Assembly: GCF_031457495.1 (NCBI RefSeq)
Contig: NZ_JAVDWM010000001.1
Span: forward strand, 372,001-436,000
Length of the DNA stretch: 64,000 nt
From: Sphingopyxis sp. BE259
GTDB lineage: Bacteria > Pseudomonadota > Alphaproteobacteria > Sphingomonadales > Sphingomonadaceae
Reading direction: 5' to 3'
The translations under genes and the position numbers were made by a program. This document shows positions 28,267 through 36,793 of the stretch, piece after piece. Position 1 is the stretch's first letter; each line of letters begins with the position of its first letter. The notes below the pieces were generated by a model. That model was given only the letters and a program-made list of their open reading frames with translations, did no database searches and was not told the DNA's origin.

Positions 28267-30579
28267 TTACCGCTGCTGGCCATATTGGTCGGTCAGCACG
28301 TCGCGGCGGCCGACATGATTGGGCGGGCTGACCAGCCCCTCCTCTTCCATGCGTTCGATCATCCGCGCCGCGCTGTTGTAGCCGATGCGCAGCTGGCGTT
28401 GCAGCCAGCTGGTCGAGGCTTTCTGGCTTTCGACGACGATCTGGCAGGCCTTGGCATACATGCGGTCCTCGGCGCTGTCGCCGCCCGCGGGGGCGCCCTC
28501 CATCGCAAAGCCGCCGTCCTCGGGATCTTCGGTGACGCTCTCGACATAGTCGGGGCGTCCTTGCCCGCGCCAGTGGTCGGCGACGGCGCGGACCTCGTCG
28601 TCGGACACGAAGGGGCCGTGAATACGCGTGATCTGCTTGCCGCCGGGGACATAGAGCATGTCGCCCTTGCCGAGCAGCTGTTCGGCGCCCGCTTCGCCCA
28701 AAATGGTGCGGCTGTCGATTTTCGAGGTGACGTTGAAGCTGATCCGCGTCGGCAGATTCGCCTTGATCACGCCGGTGATGACGTCGACCGACGGGCGCTG
28801 CGTGGCAAGGATCAGGTGGATGCCCGCCGCGCGTGCCTTTTGCGCGAGCCGCTGGATCAGGAATTCGACCTCCTTGCCCGCGGTCATCATCAAATCGGCA
28901 AGTTCGTCAACAACGACGACGATTTGCGGCAGCGGCGCATAATCGAGCGTCTCTTCTTCATACACCGGCTGGCCGGTGTCGGGGTCGTAACCGGTCTGGA
29001 CGCGGCGGCCGAGCGATTTGCCCTTCGACAACGCGCCGCGCACCTTGTCGTTGTAGCTCGCCAGATTGCGCACCGACAGCGACGACATCATCCGGTAGCG
29101 GTCCTCCATCTGCTCAACCGCCCATTTCAGCGCCCGGATCGCCTTTTTGGGTTCGGTCACGACGGGCGCGAGCAGGTGTGGGATGTCGTCATAGACGCTG
29201 AGCTCCAGCATCTTGGGATCGATCATGATCATCTTCACCTGATCGGGACCCAGGCGATAGAGCAAAGACAGGATCATCGCGTTGAGCCCAACCGACTTAC
29301 CCGACCCCGTCGTCCCCGCGATCAGCAGATGCGGCATCGGGGCGAGGTCGGCGATCATCGGGTCGCCGCTGATATTCTTGCCCAGGATGATCGGCAGCGC
29401 ACCGGTCTGATCCTGAAACAGGGCGCTGCCGATAATTTCATGCAGCACCACCGACTCGCGATTCGCATTCGGCAGCTCGATGCCGATCACGGTACGGCCC
29501 GGAATCGGGGCGATGCGCGCCGACAGCGCCGACATGTTGCGCGCAATATCGTCGGCCAGGTTCGACACCCGGCTGGCCTTGGTGCCGGGCGCGGGTTCGA
29601 GTTCGTACATGGTGACGACGGGACCGGGGCGGACGGCGGTGACGACGCCTTTGACCTGAAAATCCTCGAGCACCGATTCGAGCAGGCGGGCGTTGCGCTC
29701 CAGCCCCGCCTTGTCGATTTGTCCGGTCGGCCCCGGCGGCGGCGGTGCGAGTAGGTCGATCGAGGGCAGTTGGTAGTTGGTGAACAGCTCGGTCTGCGGT
29801 TTGGGCCGGGGTTTCGACGGCGCGGTGCGCTGCGCCGGGTCGGCAATCTCGGGCGGGGCGCGGTCGCTCGGCTCGGCGATCGCGCGCGGACGCACGACGC
29901 GCTCCATCAGGTTCGGTGCCCGGACGCCATCGTCAGCGGGGCGCACCGGTTCGGCGACGCGGCTGCGCTCGACGGCGGGCAAACGGAAGCGCGACGCCCA
30001 CCCCTTTTCCAGCCGCAGCGCGCGCCACGCCAGCCACAGCCCGGCGGTGACGAGTAGCAGGATGGTGGCAATGCGGATCAGCGCAGCGGCGGGTTCGCCT
30101 GCGGCGGCGAACAGCGGCGTAATCGCGCCGCCGATCAGCAGCGCAATGATGCCGCCCCAGCCCGCGGGCATCGGCGCGCTGGTTGCCGGCGCCCACAGCT
30201 CGGCGCCCAGACCCACCAGCAGGATACCGACAAAACTGTAGGCGAGCTGGCGCGGCCAATAAGGCTGCGGCTCGCCCCGCCACAGCCGCCACGCCAGCAG
30301 GCCTAGCAAGGGCAAGAGCAGCGCAATCCCGACGCCGCCAATCGATAGACCCAGATCGGCGAACCACGCGCCGATGCTGCCCATCCAGTTGGCGGCGGTG
30401 CCGTCGGCGGCGGTGTTGAGCGCCGCATCGGTGCTGTCATAAGTCGCCAGCGCGAGGGACAGGAACAGCGTGAACAGCCCGAGCGCCGCCGCCGCGCCGA
30501 TCACCAGCGATCGCTCGATGCTTTGGCGGAAAACGGTGCGCCAATCGGCCTTTACCGGTGCGCCCTTGCGGCTAGCCAT
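28267..30579 (-). CDS. ftsK: DNA translocase FtsK
   Basis: 770 residues from ATG 30579. An N-terminal block with about four or five membrane helices (to about 200) is followed by a Pro-rich linker, the beta domain, the RecA-like motor with Walker A GTTGSGKS and Walker B VVVVDELADLMM, and a C-terminal gamma winged helix (SWLQRQLRIGYNSAARMIERMEEEGLV). It anchors at the division septum and pumps chromosome ends toward dif for XerCD resolution. Confidence 0.96.
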   Translation of the reverse strand: MASRKGAPVKADWRTVFRQSIERSLVIGAAAALGLFTLFLSLALATYDSTDAALNTAADGTAANWMGSIGAWFADLGLSIGGVGIALLLPLLGLLAWRLWRGEPQPYWPRQLAYSFVGILLVGLGAELWAPATSAPMPAGWGGIIALLIGGAITPLFAAAGEPAAALIRIATILLLVTAGLWLAWRALRLEKGWASRFRLPAVERSRVAEPVRPADDGVRAPNLMERVVRPRAIAEPSDRAPPEIADPAQRTAPSKPRPKPQTELFTNYQLPSIDLLAPPPPGPTGQIDKAGLERNARLLESVLEDFQVKGVVTAVRPGPVVTMYELEPAPGTKASRVSNLADDIARNMSALSARIAPIPGRTVIGIELPNANRESVVLHEIIGSALFQDQTGALPIILGKNISGDPMIADLAPMPHLLIAGTTGSGKSVGLNAMILSLLYRLGPDQVKMIMIDPKMLELSVYDDIPHLLAPVVTEPKKAIRALKWAVEQMEDRYRMMSSLSVRNLASYNDKVRGALSKGKSLGRRVQTGYDPDTGQPVYEEETLDYAPLPQIVVVVDELADLMMTAGKEVEFLIQRLAQKARAAGIHLILATQRPSVDVITGVIKANLPTRISFNVTSKIDSRTILGEAGAEQLLGKGDMLYVPGGKQITRIHGPFVSDDEVRAVADHWRGQGRPDYVESVTEDPEDGGFAMEGAPAGGDSAEDRMYAKACQIVVESQKASTSWLQRQLRIGYNSAARMIERMEEEGLVSPPNHVGRRDVLTDQYGQQR

Positions 30580-30702
30580 GCTGAAAACGGTCCCTATCAA
30601 TTAACCACGGCGATATGCACATGGCGCGGACTCGCCGTCAAGCGCGCGGCCGTGGGCGTCCACAGCCTTTCCAAGCCTCGCGCCGCGCGCTAGGGCGGTT
30701 TC

Positions 30703-31944
30703 ATGAGTGAAACCCTGCGCAGCGATGTCCTGATCTCGGGGGGCGGCCTCGTCGGCCAGGCGCTCGCCCTTGCCCTGTCGCACCACGGTCTGTCGGTCCA
30801 GATCGTCGATCCCGCCGATCCGGTGACGACGATCGCGCCGGGTTTCGATGGCCGCGCGTCGGCGATCGCCAGCGCGACGTGGCAGATGTTCGAAGTGCTG
30901 GGGATCGCCGACCGACTGGCCGGTCACGGTTGCCCGATCCGCGCGATCAAGGTGGGCGATGGCGCCCCTGATAGCGGGCGCGGCGGCGACCTCGACTTCG
31001 TCACCGCCGATGGCGATCCGCCGCTCGGCACGATGGTCGAAAACCGCCAGCTTCGCCTCGCGCTCGCGGCGGCGCTCGCCGATGCGCCGCTCGTGCGGCT
31101 GCACATGCCGGCGAGCGTCACCGCGCGCGACGTAGGCGACCATCGCGTCACGCTGACCCTCGCCGACGGCACCATGCTCGCCGCGCCGCTGCTGATCGTC
31201 GCCGAGGGCCGCCGTTCGCCCACCCGCGACGCCGCGGGGTTCAGCATCGCCAACTGGTCCTATCGTCATCACGCGCTGATCGGCGCGGTGGCGCACGAAC
31301 GACCGCACGGCAATGTCGCGCACGAAATCTTCTACCCGTCCGGCCCCTTCGCGCTGCTGCCGCTGATCGACGATGCCAAAGGGCGGCACCGCTCGGCATT
31401 CGTGTGGACGGTCTCCGAAAAGGATGGCCCCGGCTTCGCCAAGCTGGGGGAACGGGGCTTTGTCGCCGAACTCGAAAAGCGTGCGGGCGGCGTGCTCGGC
31501 GCGATGCAGCTCGTCGCGCCGCGGATGACCTATCCGCTCGGCTTCCATCATAGCGCGTCGATCGTGGCGGAGCGCATCGCGCTGGTCGGCGACGCCGCGC
31601 ACGGCATCCATCCGATCGCCGGGCAGGGGCTGAACCTCGGCCTGCGCGATGTCGCGGCGCTGACTGAAGTGCTGGTCGAGGGTGCGCGGCTTGGCCTCGA
31701 CCTTGGCGATGCGGCTTTGCTGGCGCGCTATCAACGCTGGCGTGGGCTCGACAATATGATGGTCAGCTTGGCCACCGACGGGCTGACCCGTCTGTTCGGT
31801 ATCCCCGGCCGCACCGCCGCCGCGGTGCGTCGCACCGGGCTGGGCGCGGTGCAGCGGCTGCCGATGCTCAAGCGCTTCTTCATGGATGAAGCGCGCGGCG
31901 AAGCGGGCGATTTGCCGAGGTTGCTGGCCGGGGCGGAAGTCTAA
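30703..31944 (+). CDS. ubiH: UbiH/UbiF-family FAD monooxygenase
   Basis: 413 residues. N-terminal FAD-binding SGGGLVGQALALALSHHG, the DGRASAI loop, and the second FAD motif IALVGDAAHGIHPIAGQGLNLGLRD, all of the ubiquinone hydroxylase family. It adds a hydroxyl group to the ubiquinone ring. Which ring position cannot be read from sequence, so the symbol is a family call. It is divergent from ftsK with 123 bp between starts. Confidence 0.88.
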   Translation: MSETLRSDVLISGGGLVGQALALALSHHGLSVQIVDPADPVTTIAPGFDGRASAIASATWQMFEVLGIADRLAGHGCPIRAIKVGDGAPDSGRGGDLDFVTADGDPPLGTMVENRQLRLALAAALADAPLVRLHMPASVTARDVGDHRVTLTLADGTMLAAPLLIVAEGRRSPTRDAAGFSIANWSYRHHALIGAVAHERPHGNVAHEIFYPSGPFALLPLIDDAKGRHRSAFVWTVSEKDGPGFAKLGERGFVAELEKRAGGVLGAMQLVAPRMTYPLGFHHSASIVAERIALVGDAAHGIHPIAGQGLNLGLRDVAALTEVLVEGARLGLDLGDAALLARYQRWRGLDNMMVSLATDGLTRLFGIPGRTAAAVRRTGLGAVQRLPMLKRFFMDEARGEAGDLPRLLAGAEV

Positions 31945-31978
31945 AGTCTGTCCTGCTCAGACAGAATCATATCACCGT

Positions 31979-32040
31979 AGCTCTGAGCCTGTCGAAGGGC
32001 GCCTATCGCCGATAAGCGTCCTTCGACGGGCTCAGAGCTG
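31979..32040. repeat. 20-bp-arm inverted repeat after ubiH
   Basis: Arms at 31979-31998 and 32021-32040 are reverse complements with one mismatch (core TCTGAGCCTGTCGAAGG against CCTTCGACGGGCTCAGA). It is a REP-like unit that could act as a terminator for ubiH. Confidence 0.75.
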
Positions 32041-32085
32041 CGGTTCCGTTTGACCAGGACAGGCGCTAAGCGGTTTTGTTCATCC

Positions 32086-32111
32086 GTCATCCCGGCCTGC
32101 GCCGGGATGAC
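32086..32111. repeat. short REP-like hairpin
   Basis: GTCATCCCGGC and GCCGGGATGAC form an 11-bp perfect stem around CTGC. It is the same general type as the repeat at 19054 (both begin GTCATCCCGG). Confidence 0.7.
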
Positions 32112-32238
32112 TTAGTTCAGACGCATGGCTCATCCGCGATACGTATTTCTACCTATCCCCTCATCAGCCCGCTGCTCATCATGATTGCCTATCCCTGTCG
32201 CTGCGGCACCCTCGCCGTGGCACGATGGGGACAGGACC

Positions 32239-32940
32239 ATGTCGGCAAAAAGCGACGCGCTCGAAGCAGCGGTGACGGACTATATCCAGGCGCGAACCGC
32301 GCTCGATGCAGCGCCGGGGGCGCGAACAGGCGCGCTCGCCGATCGGGCGTTCGCCAGACTTGCGGCCTTGGCGGCACCGCGCATCCGCTATTTCACGCGC
32401 AGCTATGGGCTGAGCGATGTCGCCGAGGACGCGGCGCAGGTGTGCGCGATTGCACTCCACCGCGCCGCCGAACGCTATGATCCGGCGCGGGCGCGTTTCA
32501 CCACCTATGTGAACTGGCAGCTGCGCGCCGAATTGCAGGCGCTGCGCCTCCGCCTGCACGGCGACCAGCGTTCGGCGGGACGGCGTCATGTCACCGCAAC
32601 GCTGTCGCTCGACGCGCTACCGGCCGATGGCGCCAACGACTGGCTGGTCGACCCCTCCGCCGAGACCGCGACCGAAGAACGTGCCGCCGACCGGCTGGCC
32701 GCACTGGCCGCCGATCGCCTGGTTGCCGATTGGGCCATCCGCCGCCGCACCGGATTGCTGCGGATGGCGCGGGGCGAGCGCGACCGGGTCGAAGCGCGCG
32801 TCGCCGCCGAGCAGGCGCTGGTGCGCCACCAGTTGACGGTGAGCGAGGCGAGTGAACGGCTTTGCGAAAGCGACCGCCATATCGTGCGCCGCGCGCTCGC
32901 CGACATCACGCGCCACGCGGCGCTGCGCAAGCTGAACTAA
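32239..32940 (+). CDS. sigma-70 region 2-like protein
   Basis: 233 residues from ATG 32239. Residues about 40-110 resemble sigma region 2 (LSDVAEDAAQVCAIALHRAAERYDPARARFTTYVNWQLRAELQ), matching the core-binding and -10-binding helices of RpoH/RpoD-like factors. The end (LTVSEASERLCESDRHIVRRALADI) has the outline of a region-4 HTH but is divergent, and a 60-residue acidic/Arg-rich stretch separates them. It could be a minor sigma factor or a relic. No anti-sigma gene is adjacent; the convergent neighbour is the Lon-N gene. Confidence 0.65.
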   Translation: MSAKSDALEAAVTDYIQARTALDAAPGARTGALADRAFARLAALAAPRIRYFTRSYGLSDVAEDAAQVCAIALHRAAERYDPARARFTTYVNWQLRAELQALRLRLHGDQRSAGRRHVTATLSLDALPADGANDWLVDPSAETATEERAADRLAALAADRLVADWAIRRRTGLLRMARGERDRVEARVAAEQALVRHQLTVSEASERLCESDRHIVRRALADITRHAALRKLN

Positions 32941-32947
32941 GCGCCGC

Positions 32948-33598
32948 CTATTGCAGCGTGGCGCGGCCGTCGTCGTTGTCGTAACGGCCAAAAAATTGCA
33001 TCAGCTGGACGACCAGCTCGGCGCGTGCGTCGATCGGCGTCGCTTCCAGCAGCGCCTGTTTCGCGGCGGCATCGAAAGGCGCGACCTGCGCGATGCCGTT
33101 GACCAGCGTCGCGTCGTCGAGCTGTCCAACCGAATCCCAATCGACGACATAGCCCTGCCGCGCCGCAAAGCGCTTCGCCTCGCGCTCGAGGCTGGCGCGC
33201 TCGACGCTCGACAGCACCGCATCATCCTCGATCTCGGTTTCGATCTCGGCTTCGACTTGCCGAAACGGGGTGATGACGTCGAGCTCGCGGCGGACGCGAA
33301 AGCGCGCGACGCCTTCGAGCACGAGGTTGAAACGTCCTTCGTCGAGTGCCTCGACATCGACGATCCGCCCGACACAGCCGACGTCATACAGCGCCGGGGG
33401 CTCGCGGCTTTCTTCGCCGGGCAGCATACGCGGCTGGATCATCCCGATCTGGCGGTCGCGCACCAGCACTTCCTGCACCATCGCCGAATAGCGCGGCTCG
33501 AAAATATGCAGCGGCAGGTGCAGCCCGGGGAACAGCACTGCGCCGGGTAGCGGAAAAATCGCGATCCGCTGAATGGTCAGGGGCGCGGTGTCGCCCAT
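32948..33598 (-). CDS. Lon N-terminal (LON substrate-binding) domain protein
   Basis: 216 residues from ATG 33598, which overlaps the stop of the thioredoxin-like gene by one base (TGATG). It is a free-standing Lon-N domain without ATPase or protease: IAIFPLPGAVLFPGLHLPLHIFEPRY near the start and LVLEGVARFRV in the middle. Such proteins are thought to bind unfolded clients, which fits coupling with the CnoX-like gene. Function is inferred. Confidence 0.88.
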   Translation of the reverse strand: MGDTAPLTIQRIAIFPLPGAVLFPGLHLPLHIFEPRYSAMVQEVLVRDRQIGMIQPRMLPGEESREPPALYDVGCVGRIVDVEALDEGRFNLVLEGVARFRVRRELDVITPFRQVEAEIETEIEDDAVLSSVERASLEREAKRFAARQGYVVDWDSVGQLDDATLVNGIAQVAPFDAAAKQALLEATPIDARAELVVQLMQFFGRYDNDDGRATLQ

Positions 33599-34509
33599 CA
33601 GCCGAACAGGATAAGCGACAGCCGGCGGCGCTGCGCCGCGACCCACGGATCTTCCAGCCCGACGGCTTCGAACAGCGACAGCAGTTTGGCGCGCGCAGCA
33701 TCTTCCTGCCATTCGCGATCGGCGGCAACGATGTGGAGCAGATTGTCGGCGGCGGCGTCGCGCTGGCCCGCGCCGATCTGCGCGCTCGCGAGGTCGAAGC
33801 GCGCCTGATGGTCATCGGGATTGGCGGCGACCGCGGCTTCGAACGCGGCCAGTTCGCCTGCGTCGGGCGCATCGGCAGCGAGCGCGAGCGCGCTCTTTGC
33901 CTGTGCGATCGCCGGGTCATCGGCGATCTCGGCAGGGATCATGTCGAGCACGCGCTGCGCACTGGTCAGGTCACCTGCCAGCACAAAGGCGCGGATCAAC
34001 CCGCCATGCGCCGCGGCATTGTCGGGCGCCATCTCGAGGATCTGCCCGAAGATGCTGGCGGCCCGTTCGCCGTCGCCTTCGGCCAGGACGGACTCGCCCA
34101 TGTCGATCAGCGGCGCGATCTCGACCGCGCGCGCCGTCGCTTCGCTTTCGATCGGCAGCTGCGCGAGCAGCTGGTCGAGCATCGTCTTCAACTGGCTTTC
34201 GGTGCGCGCGTTGGTCAGATTGGCGACCGGCTGCCCCTGAAAAATCGCATAGACGGTCGGGATCGACTGGACCTGGAACTGGCCGGCGATGAAACGATTC
34301 GCATCGACGTCGATCTTGGCGAGCAGCACGCCCTTGTCGGCATAATCGGCGGCGACCTTTTCCAGGATCGGGGTCAACTGCTTGCACGGCCCGCACCATT
34401 CGGCCCAGAAATCCAGGATCACAAGGCTGGTCATCGACGGTTCGACGACGTCGCGGCGGAACGCTTCGACGGCTTCCTTCTCGGTGGGGTTCAGACCCAA
34501 AGTGGCCAC
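33598..34509 (-). CDS. CnoX/YbbN-like thioredoxin with TPR tail
   Basis: 303 residues. Thioredoxin fold at about 10-115 with active site WCGPC (LDFWAEWCGPCKQLTPIL) and cis-Pro in SIPTVYAI, followed by an Ala-rich helical TPR region to the end. This is the CnoX/YbbN architecture, a chaperedoxin that protects proteins from oxidative aggregation and delivers them to GroEL or DnaK. Unlike E. coli YbbN, the CXXC is intact, so it may also be redox-active. It is translationally coupled to the Lon-N gene. Confidence 0.88.
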   Translation of the reverse strand: MATLGLNPTEKEAVEAFRRDVVEPSMTSLVILDFWAEWCGPCKQLTPILEKVAADYADKGVLLAKIDVDANRFIAGQFQVQSIPTVYAIFQGQPVANLTNARTESQLKTMLDQLLAQLPIESEATARAVEIAPLIDMGESVLAEGDGERAASIFGQILEMAPDNAAAHGGLIRAFVLAGDLTSAQRVLDMIPAEIADDPAIAQAKSALALAADAPDAGELAAFEAAVAANPDDHQARFDLASAQIGAGQRDAAADNLLHIVAADREWQEDAARAKLLSLFEAVGLEDPWVAAQRRRLSLILFG

Positions 34510-34680
34510 GCGTCATGCTCCTGTTCAAAATGCCGGACCATCTATGTGGGAATTGCGGCGAATATGCCAACCCTTCGCCCGCGATAAGATGCGAAAAGCA
34601 TGAAGAGGGGTTGCCGACTCAAAAACCCGATGCTAAGCGCCCGCCTCACCCGCTGGAACCGACCGGTTTCAGCCGCCAGA

Positions 34681-34755
34681 GCGGGCGTAGCTCAGGGGTA
34701 GAGCACAACCTTGCCAAGGTTGGGGTCGAGGGTTCGAATCCCTTCGCCCGCTCCA
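34681..34755 (+). tRNA. tRNA-Gly(GCC), integration target
   Basis: A 75-nt cloverleaf: acceptor GCGGGCG/CGCCCGC, D arm GCTC/GAGC, anticodon stem CAACC/GGTTG with loop TTGCCAA (anticodon GCC), T arm GAGGG/CCCTT, encoded CCA. Its 3' half, from the anticodon loop onward, is repeated at 47945, marking it as the attachment site of the adjacent island. The tRNA itself stays intact. Confidence 0.96.
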
Positions 34756-34762
34756 GTTTTCC
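34711..34762 (+). repeat. left attachment repeat (attL)
   Basis: Starts in the anticodon loop (TTGCCAAGG) of tRNA-Gly(GCC) and ends 7 bases past the tRNA (AGTTTTCC). It is identical over 52 bases to the copy at 47945. Confidence 0.93.
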
Positions 34763-34810
34763 ATTATATTACAGAACATTGGCCCAAAGTCGCTTGAGGA
34801 CTGTGATCAC

Positions 34811-34830
34811 GGGGTAATGCTCGGGTAACG
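34811..34830 (+). repeat. candidate integrase arm sites, left end; adjacent gene-free stretch
   Basis: GGGGTAATG (34811-34819) and CGGGTAACG (34822-34830) are tandem near-repeats about 50 bp inside attL. They match the pair at 47816-47838 inside the other end, as arm-type sites of a tyrosine integrase would. The rest of 34763-35120 shows no convincing gene; a 63-codon frame at 34862 has no start signal or family. Confidence 0.5.
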
Positions 34831-35030
34831 CCGCCGTGTTTATAGCGCTTATCGGAAGCAAATGCGCCAAGCTGGCTACGAAGGCCTCGCTATTGCCGCA
34901 AGAAAGCCAGCTCGATCATCGTCAACGTCTGTTTGCGCGGCTCGGCACCACCGCCATACCCTAACCTTCCTTCCCCTATCCTTTACCATTACAAGAGGCA
35001 CCACAATTTGGGGATGTTCCTATGGTGGCT

Positions 35031-35048
35031 TAGTGTCTCAGTTTGAAT
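35031..35048 (+). repeat. left terminal inverted repeat
   Basis: TAGTGTCTCAGTTTGAAT, exact reverse complement of 37566-37583. Confidence 0.85.
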
Positions 35049-35120
35049 ATTGAATCCGCCGCTGGTGGCAATCCGGCCGCGATCACCCTATATGCTTAGC
35101 GGAGAGCATAGGAGGCGACG

Positions 35121-35285
35121 ATGGGCCAACATAAGCACGAAATGGAAAAAGCGAGCGAGAACTGGCGGCGGACCGGCGCGACTTGTGCGGTTTGCGCTCA
35201 ACCCGTCCCGGTCGAAGAGAAAGAATCATACTTTGAGACGGGTATGTGCGGATATTGTCGGCATCAGGCCGAAAAGGACGATTGA
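35121..35285 (+). CDS. 54-residue double-CXXC protein
   Basis: A short gene with a strong ribosome site (AGGAGG at 35110-35115, six bases before ATG 35121). The product has two CXXC pairs (TCAVCAQ and MCGYCRH) spaced about 25 residues, so it should bind one zinc ion as a small ribbon. The N-terminus is charged (GQHKHEMEKASENW). The stop overlaps the next start as TGATG, implying coupling. Function unknown; such proteins often touch nucleic acid or another protein. Confidence 0.7.
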   Translation: MGQHKHEMEKASENWRRTGATCAVCAQPVPVEEKESYFETGMCGYCRHQAEKDD

Positions 35286-35464
35286 TGCCTAAGGGGCCCC
35301 GTGGAGAGAAGCGCCCCGCCGACGCCATCGGCCTTGCCGTCATGGTCGGGAAGATCGCGACCGGCGAGATCGAGAACGATCGCGACGACTTTAAAAGCGA
35401 CGCCGCTTCGCTTGGGAGCAAGGGAGGCAAGGCGCGGGCCGTATCGTTGCCCAAAGAGCGCTGA
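35285..35464 (+). CDS. small basic protein, apparently truncated by a stop codon
   Basis: 59 residues beginning PKGPRGEKRPADAIGLAV and containing GSKGGKARA, the pattern of a widespread alphaproteobacterial small basic protein usually ending with a KAAxxRW-type tail. Here the frame stops at TGA 35462-35464, yet the next codons in the same frame read TEIASAAAKARWSKGKHPQEG before a second stop at 35537 or nearby, so the expected tail is present but cut off. Either a nonsense mutation or readthrough is possible. Coupled to the CXXC gene. Confidence 0.65.
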   Translation: MPKGPRGEKRPADAIGLAVMVGKIATGEIENDRDDFKSDAASLGSKGGKARAVSLPKER

Positions 35465-35474
35465 ACCGAAATCG

Positions 35475-36734
35475 CTAGCGCTGCTGCAAAGGCAAGATGG
35501 TCGAAAGGGAAGCATCCTCAAGAGGGATGAGCTTATCCCTAACTCCCATCATTACAACCAACGGTTGGAGCATGGGGTTAGCAAAGCGATATTGATAACG
35601 CTTCGGCTTGCCCGTTTTCAGCAAGGCCGGGCCTCGGCCATCGCTACAGAATTCGCTTAAATGCGTAGCGTAATGCGCGATATCCATTTTTCGGCCGCGG
35701 ATTTTGGAGTAAGGCTCACGGACGTTGCCAGCATAAAAAAGACCAAGCTCGTTTGTCTCCGCAAGCGCACAGGCGAGAAGAACCTCTTTATAAAGGTGGT
35801 CCTTCGCAGGGCTGTCCACGGCGGTATAATATTCCTGCCTTGTGCCGTAATCAGCCTTATCTAGTGCCGCGTCGAGTGCCGCACGTAAGTGACGTTCTTC
35901 GATGAGCAGGGACTTTTCCATCAACGCCGATTTGGCTGCAAGTTGCCCTAGCAAGTGAACATAGCCGGGAAGCGCTTGAGAAAGTTTGACGACAGCATCG
36001 ACTACGCGCTGCTCGATCTGCATTCCCAATTTTGGCAGGCGCTCATTGAGAATGTCCTCCAGCTCTCGTGGCGACATGCGCTGCATTCTGATTTGGGTGC
36101 AACACCTTGAGATCGACTCATGGCTCGAAAACAGATCGATTAGCGTATCGCCGACGCCGACTATAAGTATAGTCAACGTAGTTGGATTATTTGAGAAGTG
36201 TTTTATCAGATCCGCCATCATAGTGGTCGTCTGACTATTTTTTATTCTATCAAATTCATCAAATATAAACAGATGATATCTTGAAGAGTCCAAGCTCTCA
36301 AGAATCTTGTATACAACAAATGGGTTCTTTTCATTCTTCAAAATTGCCGGAACAGGCTTTCCATCCCATTGGTAATCATGAAGAATGTTCGACCATAGCT
36401 GAAAAAAGCTGTCGCCAGGTGAACAAGAAACCTTGAGGCTTTTTACGGAGCTAATGACAGATATAACTCTTTGGTCGATTATATTGGCCAGCGATGTTTT
36501 TCCTACACCTCGCTCCCCAAAAATGACCGCGTGCCCTCCCTCTTCCCAAACAACATCCAGAACGTCTTGAATCTGCTTAATACGACCAGAAAACAACTTT
36601 CCATTGTCAATTGGAGCTTTGGGTTTGAACAACGTCTGGTTGGCCGCGAGCAAAATATCCCAGTCCGCATCGTCGGTCGGGACGATTGTCTCTTTAAGAA
36701 GATCGTCAAAATTCAGCTGGAAGCCCTTCGTCAA
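35475..36734 (-). CDS. AAA ATPase, Orc1/Cdc6-like outline
   Basis: 419 residues from TTG 36734; AGGAG lies seven bases upstream, which supports this start. Walker A GERGVGKT (73-80), Walker B LFIFDEFD (155-162), an arginine-rich sensor region (SRCCTQIRMQRM), an AAA lid and a C-terminal part of about 130 residues that could be a winged helix (YQYRFANPMLQPLVVM). This resembles Orc1/Cdc6- or TniB-like STAND/AAA ATPases. Codon use is much more AT-rich than the core genome. It lies between the IS repeats, convergent with the two small genes. Possible roles are transposition targeting or defence; neither can be shown here. Confidence 0.75.
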   Translation of the reverse strand: MTKGFQLNFDDLLKETIVPTDDADWDILLAANQTLFKPKAPIDNGKLFSGRIKQIQDVLDVVWEEGGHAVIFGERGVGKTSLANIIDQRVISVISSVKSLKVSCSPGDSFFQLWSNILHDYQWDGKPVPAILKNEKNPFVVYKILESLDSSRYHLFIFDEFDRIKNSQTTTMMADLIKHFSNNPTTLTILIVGVGDTLIDLFSSHESISRCCTQIRMQRMSPRELEDILNERLPKLGMQIEQRVVDAVVKLSQALPGYVHLLGQLAAKSALMEKSLLIEERHLRAALDAALDKADYGTRQEYYTAVDSPAKDHLYKEVLLACALAETNELGLFYAGNVREPYSKIRGRKMDIAHYATHLSEFCSDGRGPALLKTGKPKRYQYRFANPMLQPLVVMMGVRDKLIPLEDASLSTILPLQQR

Positions 36735-36793
36735 GTTTTCGCTCCTACCTAGGTCGTTGGGTCTAAGTTATGAGCACTACCTGAGTCAAGCCC

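Noticed and set aside
33029..33062. Possible intrinsic terminator between the sigma-like and Lon-N genes
   Set aside because: The two genes converge with only 7 bp between them and no stable stem followed by T or A runs was found.
34862..35053. 63-codon frame between the left attachment site and the IS-like unit
   Set aside because: No ribosome site, no similarity, and it runs into the terminal repeat.
35301..35660. Forward frame overlapping the small basic protein and the ATPase end
   Set aside because: Out of frame with the conserved small protein and antisense to the ATPase; Arg/Ser-rich shadow.
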